From the NCBI GenBank assembly GCA_041277045.1, contig JBGFSY010000002.1:310001-374000 (forward strand): a DNA stretch of 64,000 nucleotides. The letters are read 5' to 3'. Both the position numbers and the translations under genes were made by a program. How positions within the stretch are numbered: position 1 is the first letter of the stretch; each line of letters opens with the position of its first letter. Shown here piece by piece: positions 53,087 through 60,518 of the stretch. The notes under the pieces were generated by a model that had not been told where the DNA came from, ran no database searches, and saw only the letters and a program-made list of their open reading frames with translations. The stretch comes from Reddybacter sp041277045 (lineage in GTDB: Bacteria > Pseudomonadota > Gammaproteobacteria > Pseudomonadales > Porticoccaceae).

Positions 53087-54277
53087 GTGAAAATTGCTCT
53101 TTTAAGTATGGTGACAGCCTTGGCTATCACCGTGGTCGTGGTACTTCTTAGGTTTGCCGATAGCGAGCCAGCTCAAACTCAGCTTCCGCAAATACAGCCC
53201 CTGGCGGGATTTTCAGCCCCCTTTGTATTTGGCCGTTTTGAGGTGCCCGAGGATAACCCTCTGACACAGGCGGGCGTCACGCTGGGGCGTCGACTGTTCT
53301 ACGACGTTCGCTTATCGGGTAATAATAAAATTTCCTGCGCTACCTGCCATCTTCAGCGTCTTGGTTTTAGTGATGGCAAAAGCACGGCACAAGGCATCTC
53401 CGGTAAAGCGCTGGCTTTTAATAGCATGAGTCTCGCCAACCTGTTGTGGGGGGCTGAGCATTTCTTCTGGAACGGTCGGGTAGATTCCCTCGAGCAACAG
53501 GCTTTGCTACCTATACAGAATGCCGACGAGATGGCTCAAAACCTGGATGATCTTGTCCTGGAGCTAAAAGCCGATGCCGAATACCGTCGCCTGTTCAAAA
53601 ATGCCTACGGTGCTATCAGCTCAGCCAATATTGCCAAAGCGCTTGCGTCCTTTGAGAGAACGCTGGTGTCAGCTAATTCTAAATATGATCAATATCTGCG
53701 CGGTGAGGTGGCGCTCAGCGAACAGGAAGAGCTGGGTAGAAAGCTCTTTGTCGCTCATCCAGACGTAAAAACGAGTTTGCGTGGTGGCAATTGTATCGAT
53801 TGCCACAGTCAATTTCTCACCAGTGGCTTTAAGCCCCGGTATGACGGTTTTTCGAACAATGGCCTTGATGGAGAAAGCGAGCTGTCACCAGGCTTACAGG
53901 CGGTCACGAAAGACCCCGCTCATCGCGGTTTTTTTAAAGTACCGAGCTTGCGCAATATCGTAGTGACCGCGCCCTATATGCACGATGGCAGGTTTGCGAG
54001 CCTTGAAGCAGTGCTCGATCATTACAACGAGGGCATACAGATAAGCAGTACGTTGAGTCCGCTGATCATGGAGGCGGATAATATAGAGCAGGGTATTGAC
54101 GCGCAGGTTGGCCTCAACCTTACAGCAAAGGAAAAAGCGGCGATTATTGCTTTTATGCATACTCTGACCGACCATCAGTTTTTGAGTGACGAGAAGCTTT
54201 CAAATCCCTTTTTATCTAAGGCCTTTACTTCCAGCACAAAAGCATTTAACCCCATAGAGGCCCGGCCCAGTGAATAG
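53087..54277 (+). CDS. mbnH: Di-heme cytochrome c peroxidase family protein (MbnH-like)
   Basis: A 396-residue periplasmic c-type cytochrome with two heme sites: CATCH at 84-88 and CIDCH at 236-240. An N-terminal membrane helix (about 4-21) serves as signal or anchor. The remaining CCP/MauG family marks are FYDVRLSGNNKISC, LANLLWGAEHFFWNGRVDS and VPSLRNIVVTAPYMHDGRF. Its adjacent MbnP partner (frame starting four bases after its stop) indicates the MbnH subgroup, which oxidises Trp to kynurenine in MbnP using a bis-Fe(IV) state. Start GTG 53087; the ribosome binding site is poor. Confidence 0.85.
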   Translation: MKIALLSMVTALAITVVVVLLRFADSEPAQTQLPQIQPLAGFSAPFVFGRFEVPEDNPLTQAGVTLGRRLFYDVRLSGNNKISCATCHLQRLGFSDGKSTAQGISGKALAFNSMSLANLLWGAEHFFWNGRVDSLEQQALLPIQNADEMAQNLDDLVLELKADAEYRRLFKNAYGAISSANIAKALASFERTLVSANSKYDQYLRGEVALSEQEELGRKLFVAHPDVKTSLRGGNCIDCHSQFLTSGFKPRYDGFSNNGLDGESELSPGLQAVTKDPAHRGFFKVPSLRNIVVTAPYMHDGRFASLEAVLDHYNEGIQISSTLSPLIMEADNIEQGIDAQVGLNLTAKEKAAIIAFMHTLTDHQFLSDEKLSNPFLSKAFTSSTKAFNPIEARPSE

Positions 54278-54281
54278 CGCG

Positions 54282-55061
54282 ATGAAAATAATCGGCAAGA
54301 AGCGATGTTTATTAAGTACGAGGGTGAGCGGTATACTGCTGGTAAGTCTTTTATTCCCCGTGAGCCTCATGCTGACTGGATGTGCTCCACAAAATAGCAG
54401 TGAAACACAATCCCTGACGCTAAAATTTGAGGCGTTTGTCGGCTCACAAGCTCTAGCTTTTAATCGTATTCAATACGAAAATCCCGGCGGCGGAGGGCAA
54501 TACAAGGTTCGTGATTTCCAGTTCATTATCAGCAATATTAAATTGCTCAGCGAGACTGGAATTTATGTCGAAGCCGACAGCTATCATATTGTCAGGTTCG
54601 ATAACGCAGATAAGAGCTATACGATGGTGCTAGACAATATTCCACTCAGGGATTACCAGACAATAGTGTTCTCCATTGGCGTCGACCCGGCTGCAAATAG
54701 CTCAGTGCAATCTATTGGCGATCTGGATCCCAATAGCCGCATGGCCTGGAGTTGGGATGTTGGCTACAAATTCATTCTTTTTGAAGGCGGCCTCAGTCGC
54801 GACAATATACTGTCTCCGCTCGTCTACCATGTTGGTTTTAACGAAAACTATAAAGTCCTTCCATTTTCCATAAACCAGGCTAACTCAAGTCAGGAGTTGG
54901 CGCAGTTAATTTTCAAGGTAGATATCGAGAGCGTGTTTGCGAGTGTTAATGTCGTCGATATGGCGGCGCTTCCCAGCGTGAAATTTGATAAAGACGATGC
55001 AAGGCTTATCGCTGAAAATTACGCAACCATGATCACTTTGAAAAGCACTATTCAGCAATAA
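54282..55061 (+). CDS. mbnP: MbnP-like copper-binding lipoprotein
   Basis: A 259-residue lipoprotein (lipobox LMLTGC, Cys34) of the MbnP family. The signature is seen in YKVRDFQFIISNIKLLSE, and SRMAWSWDVGYKFILFEGG, where the Trp residues are those expected to be modified by MbnH in relatives. A C-terminal DxNxxF-like domain ends KFDKDDARLIAENY. I chose ATG 54282; a GTG at 54270 overlaps the mbnH end and would lengthen the signal peptide. The protein probably holds periplasmic or outer-membrane copper. Confidence 0.85.
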   Translation: MKIIGKKRCLLSTRVSGILLVSLLFPVSLMLTGCAPQNSSETQSLTLKFEAFVGSQALAFNRIQYENPGGGGQYKVRDFQFIISNIKLLSETGIYVEADSYHIVRFDNADKSYTMVLDNIPLRDYQTIVFSIGVDPAANSSVQSIGDLDPNSRMAWSWDVGYKFILFEGGLSRDNILSPLVYHVGFNENYKVLPFSINQANSSQELAQLIFKVDIESVFASVNVVDMAALPSVKFDKDDARLIAENYATMITLKSTIQQ

Positions 55062-55467
55062 GTTGATAGTGAAGGGTAGTTACGAGTCGGCAGTATAAAA
55101 ATATTATAACCTGAGGTGTAGTAGCTAAGACTTGGTTTGGCAGTTGCGGAAGCGCTAAATTAGCCCCTAAATCCATCAAAATAAACGTTTCTTCTGGGCA
55201 TAGCGCATGGCTAAAATCAGCTTTGTCGAAGCCGAATATACCCATAAACGTTACATAGCGAGAGTGCTTGGCCGCATTTAATCGACAGGTGCACCACAAG
55301 CTTGTCTGGACACCTTATAGATGTGTTTGGTAATTCAACCATTTTTTCGCTTGGTATAAGGTGGCTTGTTGTCCTTACCGTGATATGAAAAATAGACTTT
55401 AAAGTGGACTTAAATATAAAGTAAGGATGTGCAACGAGGGCGTGTATACAGTAGCAGCCGATGTCGC
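55062..55467. other. Intergenic region between MbnP gene and tRNA-Pro
   Basis: About 400 bases. It contains CACCTTATA (55311-55319) and its complement TATAAGGTG (55355-55363) as a 9-bp inverted repeat, preceded by TGTCTGGACACC, which resembles an insertion sequence end but is not proven. A minus-strand open frame at 55048-55299 shows no family features. Confidence 0.4.
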
Positions 55468-55544
55468 TGGTCGGAATGAGAGGGTTTGAACCTCCGACCC
55501 CTGCCTCCCGAAGACAGTGCTCTACCAGGCTGAGCTACACTCCG
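55468..55544 (-). tRNA. tRNA-Pro (anticodon CGG)
   Basis: The minus strand folds into a tRNA of 77 bases with encoded CCA: acceptor CGGAGTG/CATTCCG (one G-T pair), anticodon stem CTGTC/GGCAG with loop TTCGGGA, anticodon CGG, and T-loop GGTTCAAACC. It reads codon CCG. Confidence 0.95.
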
Positions 55545-55600
55545 AACTATTTTATGATCGATGTGGCTTGGAGGCAAAGTCCCGAAATCAATGGGGTCAC

Positions 55601-55619
55601 GGGGGTCAGACTGACCCCC
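55601..55619. repeat. Perfect palindrome GGGGGTCAG-A-CTGACCCCC (REP-like)
   Basis: Nine-base arms with a single central A, followed by extra C residues; the sequence in front, AAATCAATGGGGTCA, is nearly the same as that at 51166. This type of GGGGTCAG palindrome is found with RAYT transposases. A remnant of such a transposase is at 51399. Confidence 0.75.
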
Positions 55620-55790
55620 CCCGATTTAACGCTTGATTATTGGTGCGGACGATCTAGGGGAAAAGGGGGTGTTTATAGAGTATTGCCAGTGGCTTTATTA
55701 GTAAGGGTTTGCAGTTTGTTCAGCCAACAATAGCAGCTGACAATTGTTCATGCCTGTGTTCGTCGCAACTTCTGGCAGGGTGCGCCTAGC

Positions 55791-56471
55791 TTAGGTGTGC
55801 AGCCCACACTCTAAATGTTCCGCCGCTTTGGTGGGGTCGTTATATTCCATTTCACTGGGCAGGCCGTATTCGAGCAGGTAGTCGACCAGGTTCATGGTGG
55901 TGCAGTGAAAGCAGGGGGCAACCTTGGTGGTTGCGCGGGGTGCATCCCAGGTGAAGATATTTTGTGACTTCCTGAATTCGGTTTCTTCGCGGCGAATACC
56001 GTTAATCCACAGGTCGGGCTTTAATTCACTAAAGGCCCGCGTGAAAGGATCCAGTTTGACGATTTTTGTAAACTCAGCGTGTTCAGCGGTGCCAATTTCA
56101 GGCACGCCTTTATAGCGTGCCTCAAGATGAGCCGCTGAAAGAGCGGGGTGAAAAACCTTCAGGTTTAGATCCAGGTCTTTCACCAGCTGGTCGACAAAGC
56201 GATAGGTGGCAGCCGTATTAAAGCCGCTGTCACACCAGACTACAGGCGTGCCGGGGCGCACCGTCTGCACCATGTGTAGCAGGACGGCAGAGTAGGCAGA
56301 AAAACTGGTGCTGATAATTGGCTGCTTGGCGGCATCGAGCGCTTTAGCAAGAATATCCATCGGTGATGCATCGGCCATCGCTAAATTGGCTACGCTGAGG
56401 TCAAACAAGGCTTCTCGCGTTGTTTGCGGGGCATCATCAAGGGTTGGCTTCTTTGCAGCTACAAGGCTCAT
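55791..56471 (-). CDS. cysH: Phosphoadenylyl-sulfate (PAPS/APS) reductase family protein
   Basis: A 226-residue assimilatory sulfate reductase of the CysH family that reduces activated sulfate to sulfite with thioredoxin. The PP-loop-like STSFSAYSAVLLHMV, GIRREETEFRKS, and C-terminal catalytic Cys in ECGLHT are conserved. The paired cysteines for an iron-sulfur cluster (CC and CxxC) of APS reductases are not complete; there is only CFHC. It is therefore more like the PAPS-specific form, but an unusual CxxC at about 190-193 is present. Start ATG 56471. Confidence 0.88.
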   Translation of the reverse strand: MSLVAAKKPTLDDAPQTTREALFDLSVANLAMADASPMDILAKALDAAKQPIISTSFSAYSAVLLHMVQTVRPGTPVVWCDSGFNTAATYRFVDQLVKDLDLNLKVFHPALSAAHLEARYKGVPEIGTAEHAEFTKIVKLDPFTRAFSELKPDLWINGIRREETEFRKSQNIFTWDAPRATTKVAPCFHCTTMNLVDYLLEYGLPSEMEYNDPTKAAEHLECGLHT

Positions 56472-56711
56472 GGCTTATCTGTCAACGCATTTGGTTTTGA
56501 GGTGGCGATTAAAACGCCGTGGGGCTGGCAAGTAAAAGAACGCTTTTCAATATGCTTATTTCAAATCGAGGGTTTAAGAATATCAAAAGGTGTTCTTAGA
56601 AGTTATTAGCTGAGGTTGAGTTGTCTTGACGACATTAGTCCTGCTCTCGTTTAACTGTATAAGTTGTCAAAAGGCTAGCCGCCGGGGCGAAAAATAGCTT
56701 AAAAGCAGACA

Positions 56712-56741
56712 CAAAAAAGCCCGACACAAGGTCAGGCTTTA
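56712..56741 (-). terminator. Intrinsic terminator of tRNA-Arg
   Basis: On the minus strand the stem AAAGCCTGAC/GTCGGGCTTT with a five-base loop is followed by TTT, 26 bases after the tRNA-Arg 3' end. A single G-T pair is in the stem. Confidence 0.8.
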
Positions 56742-56766
56742 AGGTCAATCTACTACAATTAAAATA

Positions 56767-56843
56767 TGGTGCACTCGGAAGGATTCGAACCTTCGACCGC
56801 CCGGTTCGTAGCCGGGTACTCTATCCAGCTGAGCTACGAGTGC
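56767..56843 (-). tRNA. tRNA-Arg (anticodon ACG)
   Basis: A 77-base tRNA with encoded CCA on the minus strand. Acceptor GCACTCG/CGAGTGC, anticodon stem CCCGG/CCGGG with loop CTACGAA, anticodon ACG (inosine after modification by TadA), T-loop GGTTCGAATCC. It is followed by an intrinsic terminator. Confidence 0.97.
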
Positions 56844-56931
56844 AGAGGGCGGCACTATAGGCAAGTGGCCGCTTTGAGTCAAGGCTAATTGCCCTTTTAA
56901 TGCTTCCTATAAGGCTTTTTTCCACGCTAGC

Positions 56932-58476
56932 TTATACGCCCCGGCTTTGATCGGCCCAATAGGGTGCCCGCAGCTCACGGCGTAAAATTTTACCGCTGGG
57001 GTTGCGCGGTAGCTCGGGAATGAAGTCGATGGACTTGGGCGCTTTAAAACCGGCGATTTGGGTGCGGGCGTAGGTGATGATTTCTTCTTCGCTAAGCTCT
57101 GCGCCGGGGCGCAATACTACGCAGGCTTTAATGGCCTCGCCCCATTGCTCGTCGGGGATTCCGATCACGGCAACGTCGATAATGTCGTCGTGGCTGTGCA
57201 CGGCGTTTTCAACCTCGGCAGGGTAGACATTTTCCCCGCCGGTGATGATCATGTCCTTAACGCGGTCTTTTATAAATAGAAAACCTTCGTCATCAAGATA
57301 AGCGGCATCTCCCGTGTGGTACCAGCCACCGGCTTTTGCCTCTTCTGTGGCCTTAGGGTTGCGCCAGTAGCTTTTAAGTACCCAGTCACTCTTGAAGAGA
57401 ATTTCACCGACTTCGCCATTGGGTAGTGCATTGCCTTCTTCGTCGATAATTTTGACTTCTGAACCAAGTACGGGTTTACCACAGGAGCGAAGTTTGTTGC
57501 GCTCAGGAGCGTGATCCTCAGGTGCGAGTGAACTAATGAGTCCGTAGTTTTCAGTGGCCCCGTAAAGTTGCATAAACCCACAACCAAAGACTTCGCCTGC
57601 CTCGACCAGCACCGATTCTGAAATGGGCGATGCACCGTAATATAGCCGCTCTAGGTGGCTATAGTCGCGTTCGCGCACCTTGGGTTCCTGTAGAAGCATT
57701 TGTATCATTGCCGGTACAAAAAGCGCATGGGTGATTTTTTCATTAGCGAGGGTGTCGAGTACACGAGTGGCGTCAAATTCGGCTTGCAGGTGAACGTGGG
57801 CACCGCATAGTAAAGGGACGACCGTGAGGTTGATGCCGCCGACGTGAAATAGCGGCATAACGTTGACAAAGGTATTGTCCGGGCCAACAGCAATAATGTC
57901 GTTGTTGATGACGGCATTAAGGGTGTTGACATAACCCTGGTTGGTCAGTTGCACGCCCTTGGGCAGGCCGGTGGTGCCGCTGGTGTAAAGCTGTAGAACA
58001 TCATCGTCGCCATCAAGCACAACGTCAGGGCGAGTATTTACTTGGCCGTCGCGCCAAGGTGCATAGTCGATCCAGCGATCGTGATCGCCATCAATGGCGA
58101 TGATATGTTTAATGAATTTTAGTTCGTTTTCTATAGATTCTATGATCGAGTAAAATTCTTTACCAACGAAAAGAACGCTGTTTTCGGTGGCATTAAGGAT
58201 TTGTAATATTTCTGGACCCACTAAACGCCAATTGACGCCAGCGGTTGCTAGGGCGGATGCGCTAGCTCCAATAAAAATTTCAAAGAACTCAGGTGAGTTT
58301 TTGGCGAGATGGGCAACGCGATCCTGACGTTCAATACCCAGACTGAGCAAACCATTAGCAACTTGCCAGCTACGATTCATCAAGTCGTTGTAGTTGATTT
58401 TTTGGTCTTCGAAGGTGATGGCGAGGTGATTGGGTTGTGTATTTTGTAATTGTTGAAATTTATCGGCAAAAAACAT
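56932..58476 (-). CDS. AMP-dependent fatty acyl-CoA synthetase
   Basis: A 514-residue acyl-adenylate forming enzyme that activates a carboxylic acid with ATP and CoA. The P-loop-like YTSGTTGLPKGVQL, the GATENYGLI (A5), YHTGD (A7) and the Lys motif PRNPSGKILRREL (A10) are all present. Chain-length preference cannot be read. I chose ATG 58476, preceded by GGGAG at a good distance; the ten codons upstream (start 58506) lack a site. Upstream gap to cmoB is about 100 bases. Confidence 0.92.
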   Translation of the reverse strand: MFFADKFQQLQNTQPNHLAITFEDQKINYNDLMNRSWQVANGLLSLGIERQDRVAHLAKNSPEFFEIFIGASASALATAGVNWRLVGPEILQILNATENSVLFVGKEFYSIIESIENELKFIKHIIAIDGDHDRWIDYAPWRDGQVNTRPDVVLDGDDDVLQLYTSGTTGLPKGVQLTNQGYVNTLNAVINNDIIAVGPDNTFVNVMPLFHVGGINLTVVPLLCGAHVHLQAEFDATRVLDTLANEKITHALFVPAMIQMLLQEPKVRERDYSHLERLYYGASPISESVLVEAGEVFGCGFMQLYGATENYGLISSLAPEDHAPERNKLRSCGKPVLGSEVKIIDEEGNALPNGEVGEILFKSDWVLKSYWRNPKATEEAKAGGWYHTGDAAYLDDEGFLFIKDRVKDMIITGGENVYPAEVENAVHSHDDIIDVAVIGIPDEQWGEAIKACVVLRPGAELSEEEIITYARTQIAGFKAPKSIDFIPELPRNPSGKILRRELRAPYWADQSRGV

Positions 58477-58572
58477 GGAGTCTCCCAAAAGAACTGCATA
58501 AGGCAAGTTGATAGCATTCGAGTCTAATGCCTGTTGGTGGGTTGTTCAAGCTCAAATCTGGTCGAGTCTACC

Positions 58573-59586
58573 TCAGCTTTCAGTTATAAATATTGCTCTA
58601 CGAGGCGCAGGGTGTCCTTCTAACGTATGGCTATGATCAGAAGGGTTGAGGAAGTCGGGCAGGGATTCAAAGTGCATCCACTCGGTGCTGCGCTGCTCAT
58701 TAGCGCTGGTGTCGCAAACATCGACCAGGCGGGGGGCTTTAAAGCCACACTTGCGCAACCAGCTCAGTAGGGTCGCTGGGCTGGGGATAAACCAGACATT
58801 GCGCATCTTCGCGTAACGGCCCTCGGGCACTAGTACCTGGCCCTCATCCCCTTCGATAACCAGCGTCTCCAGCACCAGCTGGCCGCCATTTTTTAGGCAG
58901 GCCTTGAGTTTGAGTAGATGGTCGATGGGTGAGCGCCGGTGGTAGAGCACGCCCATGGAGAAGACCGTGTCGAAGGCTTTCAGCTCACTGGGTAGGTGTT
59001 CGATGCCCAGCGGTAAGACATCGACAGGCAAGGCCTGGCTGTCAAGGTTCTGGGCAAAGGATTTTAGGGCATAAAATTGATGCACAAAGCGTGGTGAGGG
59101 ATCGATGCCGATGACTCGCTTTGCGCCCGCGCCGTGCATGCGCCAGCAGTGGTAGCCGTTGCCGCAACCGATATCGAGCACCAGTCTGTCTTGCAGAGGG
59201 GCGATGTGGGACAGCAGGCGGTCCCACTTCCAGTCGGAGCGCCACTCGGTGTCGATATCGAGACCAAATAATTCGTAGGGGCCTTTGCGCCAGGGGTGGA
59301 GTTCCATTAACGCGGTGCGCAATGCCTGGCGTTGTTGTTCGCTGCAATCGTCGGTCTGGCCGATACGCACCGTGCCTTTGAAGTCGCAGCTACTGGGTGT
59401 GAGAGTGGGCAATTGCGCCAGACTTCGCTGCCACTGGGGTAGGTCGCCCCAACGCTGCAGGCTGAGTTGTTCAGCAATTTGCTCGGGCAATTGTTCGGCC
59501 CAGCGTGTGAGGCTACTTTGCTTGAGGCTGCTTTGTTGCACTCCGAGCTGGTGTAGTCCGGCGATCAAGTCTTGATAGTCGATCAT
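58573..59586 (-). CDS. cmoB: tRNA U34 carboxymethyltransferase CmoB
   Basis: Transfers carboxymethyl from carboxy-SAM to 5-hydroxyuridine in tRNA wobble positions, making cmo5U. The 337-residue sequence has the motifs KGPYELFGLDIDTEWRSDWK, VLDIGCGNGYHCWRMHGAG (SAM), GVLYHRRSP and LVIEGDEGQVLVP, which are specific for CmoB. It lies directly after cmoA (41 bases), the normal order. Confidence 0.96.
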   Translation of the reverse strand: MIDYQDLIAGLHQLGVQQSSLKQSSLTRWAEQLPEQIAEQLSLQRWGDLPQWQRSLAQLPTLTPSSCDFKGTVRIGQTDDCSEQQRQALRTALMELHPWRKGPYELFGLDIDTEWRSDWKWDRLLSHIAPLQDRLVLDIGCGNGYHCWRMHGAGAKRVIGIDPSPRFVHQFYALKSFAQNLDSQALPVDVLPLGIEHLPSELKAFDTVFSMGVLYHRRSPIDHLLKLKACLKNGGQLVLETLVIEGDEGQVLVPEGRYAKMRNVWFIPSPATLLSWLRKCGFKAPRLVDVCDTSANEQRSTEWMHFESLPDFLNPSDHSHTLEGHPAPRRAIFITES

Positions 59587-59627
59587 TGAAGGCTCGTTTG
59601 TTTGATGCTTGCTGACGTCATAGGTAC

Positions 59628-60353
59628 TTATTTAATGGCGAGGAGCGAGGCGAAATTAAAGCACTGAAACCAGATGTCGATGCTGGTAAAGCCGACGCTG
59701 CTCAGGCGTTGGCGATGTTGGTCGAGGGTTTCAGGGATGAGAACGTTTTCCAGTGCCGAGCGCTTTTGCGCGACTTCCAGTTCGGAGTAACCGTTGGCGC
59801 GTTTAAAACTGTGGTGCAGCTCTATCATTAGCTGGTTCAAATGCTCGTCGGCGAAGGCAATCTTTTCCGACAGAATCAGTATGCCGCCGGGTCGTAGGGC
59901 ATCGTAAATACGCTGCATCAGTGCGGTGCGCGCCTCGGGGGGGAGAAATTGCAGGGTAAAGTTGAGCACCACCATCGAGGCATTGTCGAGAGGTGTGTCG
60001 AGCAGGTCGGCGCAGATTAATTCCACCGCGGTGTCGGGCTGCTCATGGGCGAGGATGCTGGTGCAGTGCTCAATCATCGCCGGGGCATTATCGATGGCGA
60101 CGATACTGCAGTCGGGTAGCTGAATATGCTGGGCCATGGCCAGCGTCGAGGCGCCGAGGGAGCAACCCAGATCATAACATCTTGACTGGGGCTGGGCGTA
60201 GCGCCCGGCCAGCGTGCCAGTCATGGCGATAATGGTTTCGTAGCCGGGCACCGAGCGCTGGATCATGTCCGGGAATACGGCGACCACATCGGCATCGAAC
60301 TTAAAGCCGGCAATATCGGTGAGGGGGCGGGAAAATAAACTATCGTGTTTCAA
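59628..60353 (-). CDS. cmoA: Carboxy-S-adenosyl-L-methionine synthase CmoA
   Basis: Makes carboxy-SAM from prephenate and SAM for CmoB. A 241-residue methyltransferase fold with the family features FDADVVAVFPDMIQRSVPGY, YDLGCSLGASTLAMAQ and VVLNFTLQFLPPEAR. Start ATG 60353. Upstream sequence of cmoA runs into a REP-like element and the M16C gene end. Confidence 0.96.
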   Translation of the reverse strand: MKHDSLFSRPLTDIAGFKFDADVVAVFPDMIQRSVPGYETIIAMTGTLAGRYAQPQSRCYDLGCSLGASTLAMAQHIQLPDCSIVAIDNAPAMIEHCTSILAHEQPDTAVELICADLLDTPLDNASMVVLNFTLQFLPPEARTALMQRIYDALRPGGILILSEKIAFADEHLNQLMIELHHSFKRANGYSELEVAQKRSALENVLIPETLDQHRQRLSSVGFTSIDIWFQCFNFASLLAIK

Positions 60354-60399
60354 ATTGGCTTTTCTGTTGTTCGGGGGAGTGGGGGTGGGGAAACCTACC

Positions 60400-60477
60400 C
60401 TCTACTCATAACACGCTGTGAATACGTCCCTGTACGCTCGGTGTCGGCATCCATGCCTCCGGCGGTCATGAGTAGAG
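60400..60477. repeat. Inverted repeat and likely dispersed repeat element
   Basis: CTCTACTCAT (60400-60409) and ATGAGTAGAG (60468-60477) form 10-base arms around a section reading GAATACGTCCCTGTACGCTC, then GGTGTCGGCATCCATGCCTC (60419-60458), text that I recognise from extragenic repeats in several gammaproteobacteria. It lies between convergent-free genes cmoA and the M16C protease gene. Confidence 0.55.
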
Positions 60478-60492
60478 AGTACGCCTCCCTAG

Positions 60493-60518
60493 TAAGCTAT
60501 GTGGTCATACACAGCTTA
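60493..60518 (-). terminator. Weak stem-loop at the end of the M16C protease gene
   Basis: TAAGCT (60493-60498) pairs with AGCTTA (60513-60518) with an imperfectly paired middle (TGT/ACA). The stem includes the stop codon of the minus-strand gene. No T run, so termination is uncertain. Confidence 0.3.

Noticed and set aside
55305..55363. Insertion sequence end (TGTCTGGACACC with 9-bp inverted repeat)
   Set aside because: Only the text resemblance and a short inverted repeat support it; no transposase or second end was found.
55461..55733. Plus-strand open frame starting MSLVGMRGFEPPTPASRRQ
   Set aside because: It is the complement of tRNA-Pro read as protein, a well-known false gene type.
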